Origin: Glycine soja
Taxonomy: Eukaryota; Streptophyta; Magnoliopsida; Fabales; Fabaceae
Length of the DNA: 64,000 nucleotides
Reading direction: 5' to 3'
Assembly (NCBI RefSeq): GCF_004193775.1
Contig: NC_041002.1
Span: forward strand, 5,815,261 to 5,879,260
The notes under the pieces were generated by a model. It was given only the letters and a program-made list of their open reading frames with translations, did not search any database and was not told the origin of the DNA. This document shows, one piece after another, positions 55,174 to 64,000 of the stretch. A program made the translations under genes and the position numbers. How positions within the stretch are numbered: position 1 is the stretch's first letter; the number at the start of each line of letters is the position of its first letter.

Positions 55174-57899
55174 CTAGAAAAATACCGGCGCGTTGTGCAG
55201 GTTTATAAATAATTAAAGAAATATTTAAATAAATTATTTATTTGATAAATCAAATTTAAAAATATAATTCTCAATTATATTTTGTATTATTTTCTATTAA
55301 AAGAGATAAGAAAAATTATGTATAAATTAAGATATTTTTTATTTATCAATATATTTATAAGGGAATATTTTAAAATTGGAGGTTGACCACTCAACTAAAA
55401 TTGATTAACGTGAAGATAAAAATAAGCATTATGCATAAATTTTATAAGAACAATATAAGAATAAAGTAAAATTGACATAATAAAACAGCCAAAAAATATA
55501 TTTAATGAAAGAAAAATAGTTAATCAAAATAGTAAAACACATAAAAATGATGCGAATAAAACATCAAAAATTGTTCATTTAAATAGACTTTTTGTATTTA
55601 TTTCCTTTTGCTGGTGACCTGTTGTTGAATTTTTTTTCTTTGGTGTGCTCCTTTTTAAACCTTTTATGAGATTGAATAAACTTTATTTAATAATAAAGAT
55701 GCATCTCTTGATTTCTTGGATGCTTGTAGCTTTGAGCTTTTACTTATAACATTATTTTTTCATATTTTTTTAATGAACTTTCTTCTTCTTTTGATGATGA
55801 AGATGAATCTTTTGACTTCTTATATAATTGTAGCTTTGGACTTTGACTTGTGACAATTTGTTTATTCGCTTTTTTCTTAATGGACTTTGTGAGATTTGAT
55901 AAACTTATGCATTAAATGATGAAGATGCACCTTTTGACTTGTTGGACACTTGTAACTTTGGGCTTTGACTTATAATTAGTTCTTCATCGCACTCATTTGA
56001 TGATATTTGTTGTGGTGAAGTGGACTCCTTTTTTAATAAAAATATTAATTAATGGACAAAACTATTAATATTTTGTACAAGAAGTAAAAATGTAAATAAC
56101 TTTAAATATGGTTACCTGTTTAATTTTTTTGAGGACAGGATCATGTTTAATGATATTTTTTGGGATAAAAGTTCTTTGTGATGGTATAGGTTTGAAATTC
56201 TTCCTTCAAGTTGTGAGCTTGATTTCAAAATTAAAAGTGTGTTTGCAAAGGGTATACAATATTCAGGATATGTCAGCCTTATTTGCATTTTGGGTGTGAA
56301 GGAGTTCTTGTGGTTAAATTTTGTTGTGCATCTCGATCGAACATTGTGAATGTTGCTACACCGGTATCATTGGAGACTTTCAATTGTATCTTGAACCTAA
56401 AAAAAATTTTAAAAATTGTAATATTTCTTTAATTATGTTATAAAAAATAATCCATTATATACAAATATTAAACCTTATTATTGGATACTTTGATGGTTTT
56501 TTGCATTCTCTATAAGTGTATTGATTTCCCTCTTTTTGTAACTTTCTTTTGACATCTCTCACATGCAACAACATAATTTCAACCAAATGTAGCGTCGATC
56601 TCATTGATTGTTACATGAATTGAAAACATATTATCTTATTATTTTATATATGTTAAAACTAAGAAAAAATCAACTATTATTGAATATTATGAATATGAAG
56701 GTCATGATAGGTTAACATACCTGTGATTTTGATACCCATTTCATGGACATTATATATTGCAAAGATCTTCTATCTTTTGACATTCTCTTGTCAAGATCAA
56801 TGTTGGCAAAACTTGAAGAAGATAGTTCTTTTATTTGGTGTTGCTCCATTTTTTCGGCAAAGTAGTTATTTAGAATAAAATTTATAATTTTTTAACTACA
56901 TCAATCAAAGAATTAGAATAAACTAATGATTTTGCTTGTTGAATGTTACAAAATGTGTATAATAAAATAAAAGAAGGAAGTTCATTTTATTCTATCTTGA
57001 ACTTTGCAAAATCAGGATTGTCTAGATTGGCATAGATCTTTGTACTTGGAGTTGAGTTGATTGAATACTCGTCTGAAAAACAATTATTAAAATATAATTG
57101 TTAGTAAATTAAAATATAAAAAATTATTGTAAGCAAAAAGTATGATATAGACTTAATTGAATTAAAATTATTTATTTATTAAATAAGTTGAATTGAAAGT
57201 AATAAGATAGTAAAAAAATATCTCAAATAAATAAATAAATATCAAATTAAATAAGCATGCTAATATAAAAATAAAGAGATAGAAACTTATTGATCAATTA
57301 TTTTTTAAATTTTATTTAAAGATTATATATATATATATATATAAAACTATACAAAAATTAAATTTAGAAAAATAATTTCAATTTTCATGATGAAATGACA
57401 TATGACAATCGTTTAATGTAAACATTAAGTACAGTTTAACTATTTATTTATCTAGTTATTCATATTTTTTACTAAACTATCTATATATAAAGAAAAGAGT
57501 ACTAAGAAAAGAAAATATATATTTTTTGAAGCTATGTTTGTCCACAAAGTAACTGTAATAATTTTATTTCTGAAAATAACCGATTAAAAAGAGAGATGTA
57601 AAAATATAATATTTTATATTACATTTTATTGTGTAAAGAAATATATATTAATATAAAAAATTATTATTTAAACAAAATTTATAACTAATGATAAAGTAAG
57701 GATAATATATTTATTCTTTTGATATAGGATTTTGTTATGTTGTGAGTAACATTGAAATTGTGAATAACATTGAAGAAAGAAGAAGCAAAAGATAAGTGAT
57801 AGACACAAAAGAAAAATATTTTCCTTACTCTAAATCATCAATTATGCTAACATAGCAATATAATAACAAGTAGCTCGACTTTTCTATATTATAAATAGA
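55174..57899 (-). mobile_element. Probable non-autonomous Helitron carrying an RPA1-like gene fragment
   Basis: On the minus strand the 3' end reads GCGCCGGTATTTTTCTAG, followed by T. An imperfect GC-rich hairpin (AACCTGCAC...GCGCCGGTA) followed by about ten bases and CTAG is the plant Helitron 3' end. A fitting 5' end on the same strand is TCTATTTATAATATAG with A before it (complement ends at 57899, host T at 57900). Insertion between A and T fits. No Rep/helicase is present. The 5' end is the less certain one. The RPA1-like exons lie wholly inside. Confidence 0.5.
55560..57075 (-). pseudogene. Replication protein A large-subunit (RPA1)-like gene or remnant, several exons
   Basis: Minus-strand pieces resemble the C-terminal OB fold of RPA1 (Rep_fac-A_C). 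About 57070-56995 reads SDEYSINSTPSTKIYANLDN. 56850-56728 reads SSSSFANIDLDKRMSKDRR and ends at a good donor, CAG|GTATGT. 56620-56500 reads TINEIDATFG, then NYVVACERCQKKVTKRGKS, the zinc-binding Cys pair. From the acceptor TTTAG|GTTC (56396) it reads FKIQLKVSNDTGVATFTMFD and RDAQQ, the core strand region. A Ser/Lys-rich tail at 55985-55570 repeats a SQSPKLQ..KSKDSSSS-like block three times. RPA1 binds single-stranded DNA. Stops and frame changes near 56290 suggest a remnant, but spliced expression cannot be excluded. Confidence 0.55.
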
Positions 57900-57900
57900 T

Positions 57901-58184
57901 ATGAGTTCAAATACTACCTAAAAGAATGTGGGTTTAAATTCATTTGTATCACTATTTTTTTCTTAATAGTTATTTTATCCTGAAAAGATGTTTTAACACC
58001 CAAGAACGATCATAAAGTTTGATGTCCTAATGCCCATGAATCTTTAAAATTCAATTCATCTAAACCTTTTGTACAAGAAAAAAGAAAATGAGCTAATTTT
58101 TGTGTACCAATAATATTTCAACAATGCAGTGTTGAGAATGGATATATAAAGCACTCTCTATAAGGAGCAGGACACAAGTACTTG
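57901..58184. other. Intergenic, nothing recognised
   Basis: AT-rich stretch between the presumed Helitron 5' end and the RNase H-like relic. No gene was recognised. Confidence 0.35.
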
Positions 58185-58500
58185 GAATGTAGGTTGGAAG
58201 CCTCCAGAAACAGGAAAAATTAATTAAAGCAAACATTGATGCATGTGTGAGGGCATGGTAGTGATGGAAATTAATGGGCTTAGGAGTCATTTTCAAAGAC
58301 GATGAAGGTCAACCTCTTGCAACTACTAAGCTGTTGGAAGTGCATGAAGAAAAGGCCTTTCAACTACTTTGAGGACATTGCAAAACACTCTCCAATTCTT
58401 TATCCTGACTTCGTGATTTGTTTCATGTTAGTAGAAAAGTACAGTATTAAGGTTGCTCATTGCGTAGCAAAACTAGCACTTTCTACTTTCTAGTACAACC
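58185..58500 (+). pseudogene. RNase H-like (RVT_3) remnant
   Basis: Plus-strand reading from about 58194 gives WKPPEKQEKLIKANIDACVR, two stops, then LGVIFKDDEGQPLATTKLLE and VHEEKA. W.PP....K.N.D and GV..KD..G.PL are marks of the RVT_3 domain found in plant LINEs and in related host-like genes. Only this domain is seen, with stops, so it is a relic. Whether it came from a LINE or from an RNase H-like gene is open. Confidence 0.5.
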
Positions 58501-59041
58501 TTTTTCCTGCTCAGATTAGCAATAAATGTCACACCCTTTGAAAACAAAAACAAAAAACAAAATCTACTATTCTTCATGTCCCAACTCTTAACCATTTAAG
58601 CAACTATGCAGGGACAGAGTAATAAATATTTAGAAAAATGCTACTAATATAATTTTTTAAACCACACTTATAAATATGTTTTATTATCAACTGAAGTTTG
58701 TTAAAAGTGACCAAACTTTATAATAAAAGCACAGTTACATGTATGTAACTCAACGAATCCAATCAGAGAATTAAAAAAACCAATCTAATCAAATGTAACT
58801 TAAAAATTTGTTTGCCCCACAACTTGTCAAGCTAAATGGGCCAATCGGACCCAATTCACACATTTAAACTAAATATTTAAAAATATATTATACCGCTTAT
58901 ATGGACTCTATCATTTCAAATTCCTATCATATTTATCTTTACCTATGTATTTATCTTCTTAACTATCTATCTATTCTAATTTTTGAATAACTTTATATCA
59001 CAATTTAAATTGTAATATAATTTCTTTATTTCAAATCTAAA

Positions 59042-59083
<42 letters not shown>

Positions 59084-59370
59084 AAACATTTATTTATTAT
59101 ACATTTTAATCATAATATAATTTTTATATTAAAAAATATTCATTTGTTATAAATATTAATTAGTTAAAATAAATTTTACAGCTAAACCACTAGTTTTAGT
59201 TTAAATGTAAGAACAAACCTTCACCAACATGATGAACCATATCAAAGTACTTCTGTTAGGGGCTATATAACCGTTGCTTGCCTAATAAAAAATCCACACC
59301 ACACATTAATTGCATGAATTCTCACAGATTCTGCTGATGAGAAGGATATTGATTTGAACAGTTCCACACA
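58501..59370. other. Intergenic, with AT microsatellite at 59047-59080
   Basis: AT-rich, with no gene. A run of AT dinucleotides lies at 59047-59080. CTATATAAC near 59264 could be a TATA box for the small frame that follows. Confidence 0.45.
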
Positions 59371-59568
59371 ATGAATGCACATATGAAGTCAGTTGCAGGA
59401 AATTGTGCCTCAATTATTGCATTCAAGGCCCATGAGAAAGCGATGTTCATAAGTCATAACAGTTCCACCCCCTCTCTTATATTTCATCTTCTTGGACTTG
59501 GACTAGGACTATTTCTCGTCATTATTTTTCATCACCATCTTCCAATTAGTTCAGAAAACCACCTATAG
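59371..59568 (+). CDS. Candidate small membrane protein (65 residues), unrecognised
   Basis: I do not recognise this protein. The frame opens MNAHMKSVAGNCASIIAFKA, has a hydrophobic run LIFHLLGLGLGLFLVIIFHH at about 36-55 and ends SSENHL. CTATATAAC lies about 105 bases before the ATG, as expected for a TATA box and short leader, and the start is the first ATG after a reasonable start site. Base content is less AT-rich than the flanks. Against it: short, no known domain seen, and no splice or codon evidence. It may equally be chance. Confidence 0.25.
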   Translation: MNAHMKSVAGNCASIIAFKAHEKAMFISHNSSTPSLIFHLLGLGLGLFLVIIFHHHLPISSENHL

Positions 59569-60164
59569 GTAGCAACAACCAAAACAAACCTATGCTTGAA
59601 AAAAACACATCTACATCTACTAGCCCAAAAACAACCTTATTAAAAAATAAAACAAGACCATGCCCCAATTCATGTCCTATCCTAACATTTTTCTCTCTAA
59701 AGTGTTTTGATTAGCACTATCATACACACATATATTCCTAACGAATTAGTTTATACATTACAAGAAACAAAGAATGTCTAGGACATTATTTAATAACCCA
59801 CATGACCCTATTTGGTTTTAACTAAAAAAAATAAAATTAACCATATAAAAGGGAAAAAAAAGAAGACATGAAACTGGGCATAGGAAGATAATAGCAATGG
59901 AATTAAATTATCATGATTATTTTTCAAATAGTTTGCAGAAGGGTCCCCCATTATGTGTGAGAAAAGAAAGGAAGAAAATCACAATAGAGACACGGGTGAT
60001 CAACACAGAGGCAGTGACGCAAGATTTACACAGTGCACCAAACTCAAGCAACTATTCCTTTCTATTTGCCTCGAATGGCTTCTCAGTTTATGTTGGACCA
60101 CAACTATATTGAGGAACTTCCGGGGAAGTTTTGCAGCTTTTGGATATATAATCTGATTCTTATC
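59569..60164. other. Intergenic and 3' region of the MYB gene
   Basis: The right part should contain the 3' UTR of the minus-strand MYB gene. Overlapping short plus-strand frames at 59897-60266 partly oppose the last MYB exon and are shadows. Confidence 0.4.
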
Positions 60165-62109
60165 TCATGTGGCTCCTACTCCAAGGAAGTCAAAAAATGG
60201 GGGTGGAACACCATCTGGGGGGTCACTATTCTCCACTTTATCTCTGATTTCTGCAACACATGGTGATGATGATGGTTCCCTAGCTGTTGATGCTGCTGGT
60301 GAGGAATTCAAGAAACTGTAAAAATTGTTGTTGTTGTCTAGCTGTTGTTGCATTGCCATCAAATATTGTTGGGGATAATGAGGGTAGCAACCAGATAATT
60401 GGCAATGATGATTGTGAGATCCATTGGTTCTTTCCCTGCTTCTCATATGGCTTATGGACTCTAACACTATGTCATTGCTTCCACCACCTTTCAAACCCAT
60501 AACAATGGAAAACGTTAGTTAATAACACTGAAGCTAGTTACAACAACATACTCATATCATTGTTAAGAGAATTTAAGGCAACACAAAGATATCTGACTTT
60601 GCATCAGTCACTTTTACAAACCAAAAGATTAATGAAATTATGAAAACAAGATATGAATTAAACTTGATTGGAATTAAAAGATAAAAAGAGCTAACAAGTT
60701 AAAGCTTAGGAATTAAGAAAACTTGGATGATGCAGCAAGAAGTAAGAGAACTACGTGGAATCAGTTTGAATGAACTTTGAAGGAACAAAAGGATATTTAA
60801 TTAGAGGGAATAGCTAAGGAGAGAGAAAGCACACACCAGAGAAGAAATCAAATGGTGCTTGTTGTTGAGCTTGAGCAGACAAGCCAACATGTGTGGTGTT
60901 TGGCATTGCTTCTCTCCCACTAGTCATGTTTTGTGGAGAACCATTTGAGCCAAACTCAACAACCACGCCATTACACGCAGCTACTCCATGGAAGGGTGGG
61001 AAACTAGCCATGTTATTGGTGAGTGCTACTCCATGGTGAATGAGATTGGGATAATAGGAAGGTGATGGTTCTGGTTCTTGTTCTGTGGTTGAGGCATTAT
61101 CTCTGCTGCTGCTGCAAACAAAGGTTGGATTTTGCTCCACTCTTCTGTGCACAGATTGGCTCATTCTCCTCCTCCTGTAAGCACTGGATTGTTCCCTGTA
61201 CTTCCTGGCCATTATAACATGCCAGTGATTCTTCACTGCATTATCTGTTCTCCCAGGGAAAAGCCTTGCGATCATGGCCCATTTGTTGCCGTAAATTCTA
61301 TGTGCCTGCATTAGCCTCTCTTCTTCTTCTTCACTGAATGCTCTTCTGTTGATCCTTGGATCCAACTGGTTGAACCACCTCAGCCTACAACTCTTACCTA
61401 ATTCATATACAAAAATAAATCACATCAAAGAAAGTTAAGGAAAAAAAATACCAAAAAAGTACAATAAACAAGACCCATTTGTATTCCTCTTTCATAAAAT
61501 TTCATTTCATACATCCACAACATGAGAGAAAATGATATAAGTTGAGTTAACTAGTGATCATATTTGCACTTTGGAATTTTTCTTTCTTTTAACACCTGAT
61601 CTTCCTTCTAGTTTTTCAGCTATGAGGTTCCAATTCTGAGGGCCATAAAGAGCCACAAGCTCCTTGAGCTTGGAATCTTCAGCAGGCCTCCAGTGCCCTC
61701 TTGCACAAAGTTTGGAGTGTCCACTATCCACCTCTTTGCCATTGGCATGGTTCTCATTAGGGTTACTTTCTTCTTCACTGAACTTGCCATTATTATGGTT
61801 TGTTTTCTCATTACTGTTGTTACTCTCCCCAGCCCCTACTAAATCACTGCAGTCTTCAAAGTTTGAAGAAAGAAACTCCCTCATGAAAGGAAAACTCCAC
61901 CTTGTGCTCCCATTTCCCACCCCAGAGGCATAACCATAACCATAACCATAAACATTACTTTCTTGAGATGAAGAAGCATTATTTGAAACTGTGGCAAGAG
62001 AGAGAGACCCCATCATATCTGCAAAGACTACTCCTATTGGAGAAGGGTAACATGTGGGGGCATTCTGGTTTTGTTGTGGAGAGATCATGCAACACTTGCT
62101 GCTGGCCAT
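60165..62109 (-). CDS. R2R3-MYB transcription factor, MYB105/MYB117 (boundary) type, three exons
   Basis: Exon 1 is 62109-61596, exon 2 61397-60837 and exon 3 60487-60165, with introns of 198 and 349 bp. Donors are TCAG|GTGTT and TCTG|GTGTG; acceptors TTAG|GTAAG and AAAG|GTGGT; both joins are phase 1. The product has 465 residues. R2 is about 137-185 ([37 protein letters not shown], then [15 protein letters not shown]) and R3 about 190-236 ([50 protein letters not shown]), with Phe in place of the first Trp in R3. A GYGYGYGY run sits at 54-60 and the end is [10 protein letters not shown], a C-terminal block of this clade. Relatives bind MYB sites in the nucleus and act in lateral-organ boundary and axillary meristem formation; this role is inferred. 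A 17-bp palindrome lies just upstream of the ATG. Confidence 0.92.
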
Positions 62110-62123
62110 GACTTCATTTCATG

Positions 62124-62180
62124 AATTTGTGTCACAAATTTTGTTGTTGTTGTTGTTGATGATGATGATGATGTTGGCCT
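62124..62180. repeat. MYB leader: 17-bp palindrome and GTT/GAT microsatellites
   Basis: AATTTGTG-T-CACAAATT lies at 62124-62140, 15 bases before the MYB start codon on the minus strand. GTT repeats (62142-62159) and GAT repeats (to about 62174) follow, read as CAA and ATC repeats in the MYB leader. Confidence 0.75.
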
Positions 62181-64000
62181 GTTGGGTATCTGCAACTGTT
62201 ACCGTGCCATAGTACAACTCATGCGAGTAAACGATGTTTTTTTTTGTGCTGTGGTGGAAACAGTGTAACATGAGAGAAGTAATGTTTGTTTGACACACGG
62301 TGAAATTGAAGAGGAAAAGATTTTGCAGCTAGCGGGGCAAAGAAACTTGGAACACCACAAAGTCTGTGTAAAGTGTGTTTTTACACGAAACGTGAGTTTT
62401 TCACGCACTTCTAAGATGTATAAAACTTAAAAATAGAATTTTTTTTTTTTTTTTTTACCAGTAGTACAATTGTGGGAGATGGGCCACGAGAGAGTGTGAA
62501 CTTTGAGTTTAAAGAGAAATTGTTTTTATAATAAATTTACATAAATATAAAAAAGGTAAGTTTTTTATCACTAAATTAATAATATTAATTTGAAATATCT
62601 ATCGATTTTACATATATATAATTAATCACTATTAAAAAATAAACGGTTAACATTAATTATTAAAAAAAATTAATATTAATTATTAACCGATGTTAAAACT
62701 ATTGATATTAAAAGTATTAACGTTAACATTGATTTTTTAAACTAAATTAAACAACATTAATTTTTTTAAAACCGATAATAAGAAACAACAAAAAATGTAA
62801 AATATGTATAAATCAACATCAATTTTTCTAAAAATTAATATTGTGAATTGACGATTACATTAATTTTTCTAAAAATTGATGTTATTTTCTGCTCACTAGC
62901 ATTAACTTTTAGCAAGATTGATATTGCTTTCTGCCTAACAAATTGATGTTATTGTTTGGATTTTTTTTAATATTCTATTAGACAATTTAATTTTTGTCTA
63001 TAATAATTGAATATTTACTATCAATTAAAAGAAATATTTAAAGTAATGAAAGTCAATACATTGTAACCTAATCTAAATTAATATAATTCTACAATTCTAA
63101 AATTATTTAAACATTTAGTGTTTTATTTTTAACTTTTAAATGATATCTTGTCCACTGAATGTGAATTGTCTTCATGATCTCTGGTTCCAATGGTCTTGGA
63201 TCAATATACTACATGATATAATAAAACATAAGTTAATAAATATAAAGAAATTTATATGTTTCACAATTCATGAGAAGAATAAGGAAGAAGAAGGTCATGG
63301 AATGTGGATTCTAAGTCCAGTTCATTTGACTTCTATAGTTAGACTGCAAATTACCAACCCAAAGGTGAAATCCCTTACAAAGGAAAAGACCAAATTTTAA
63401 GTGACAAATTATAGCCAAATTATAAAGTGGAATTGAAAAAGAAAATTATAGCCAAATTAATATAGTGATTCTCAAACCCTTAAACCCAAGTTCTAGCTTG
63501 ATTACTCTACTCCAAGTTCAAACGTTTATTCTCATGTAAAAATGAGAAAACTAAATCCAATGAGATTTTTGTTAATATATTATTATTTGCAATATTTGTC
63601 AAAAGTTTGCATTCAAGCCAAACGTGAGGCTCATAGTACTTATCATATTTGTCTACTCATCGAACCCGACACTTCTATTTCCCTTTCCATTCAATTTTTA
63701 AAGTGCCTAAGTGTAAAAGCATGTTCTCTAAATCACAACTCTATTATATAAGCTAAATCACAACTCTATCTCTCTGCCTCACACACATTCCAAAATGCCT
63801 AACAAATTTCACATTCAAACCACACTCATGTGCTCCACGACATTACATTAACACCATAGTCAAATTCCATATTCTATATTCCATTAACACCATAGTCAAA
63901 TGTCAATCTAATGAAGTATTAAAATATTGATTTCAATATTGGAAAATATACCTACTGCGAGAGACGGATAGGCGAAAAGACGTGACACTTTGATAAGATA
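62181..64000. other. MYB promoter and intergenic DNA
   Basis: A T-run lies at 62441-62458. Between 62560 and 62960 AT-rich words such as AACATTAATT, AAATTGATGTTATT and ATTAATTTTTCTAAAAATT recur in both senses, as in a MITE or subterminal repeats, but no clean ends were found. The frames at 63140-63400 and 63542-63751 have no recognised domain. No other gene is supported. Confidence 0.4.

Noticed and set aside
57327..57345. TA run as a sign of an element end
   Set aside because: A short microsatellite only; no terminal repeats beside it.
1..64000. CRISPR array, bacterial operons, phage or plasmid features, tRNA and rRNA genes
   Set aside because: None seen. The tandem arrays have no spacer logic, and the window is plant nuclear DNA. 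A tRNAscan run would settle the tRNA question.

Overview
This window is nuclear DNA of a flowering plant. It is AT-rich, with intron-containing DOF and MYB transcription-factor genes and many layered retrotransposons. The retroelement types point to a legume, most likely soybean or a close Glycine relative: SIRE-lineage Copia LTRs full of GTAATCGATTAC palindromes, an Ogre-type Ty3 element whose U3 carries AGCTCGCC...GGCGAGCT, and long poly-C runs in LTRs. The species call is inference from repeat style; no search was run.

Only three well-supported host genes are seen, in gene-sized islands separated by transposons. (1) 4394-7738 (+): a two-exon CYCLING DOF FACTOR-type repressor of the photoperiod/clock pathway. 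(2) 48302-48865 (+): a single-exon calmodulin-like protein with an N-terminal hydrophobic segment and two EF-hands. (3) 62109-60165 (-): a three-exon R2R3-MYB of the MYB105/MYB117 (boundary/LOF) type. A weak 65-codon candidate lies at 59371. The three genes are not arranged as a pathway.

From 8.7 to 43.4 kb the window is a transposon stack. A minus-strand LINE (8764-18000) has been hit by a TRIM element, a foldback element with a CACTA-like end, a nearly intact Copia element (11888-17286, LTRs that look identical, TSD GAATA, one nonsense codon), and at 18001 by the left terminus of a CACTA transposon. The CACTA transposase gene is split by a decayed Ogre-type element (itself carrying a solo SIRE-lineage LTR with TSD ATTCT) and by a 2.9-kb solo LTR (TSD TTGAT). 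A further solo LTR and a non-autonomous Ty3 element (38281-43441, TSD CTTTT) follow.

From 43.4 to 60 kb there is AT-rich intergenic DNA, a 49-50-bp palindromic tandem array interrupted by an LTR, the CML gene, an older broken Copia element (49997-54856, TSD TGAAA) and a probable Helitron (55174-57899) carrying an RPA1-like gene fragment. The most unusual observations are a 16-base self-complementarity in the young Copia element where a tRNA primer site is expected, and pairs of 12-bp palindromes spaced 20-21 bp apart in two SIRE-lineage LTRs.
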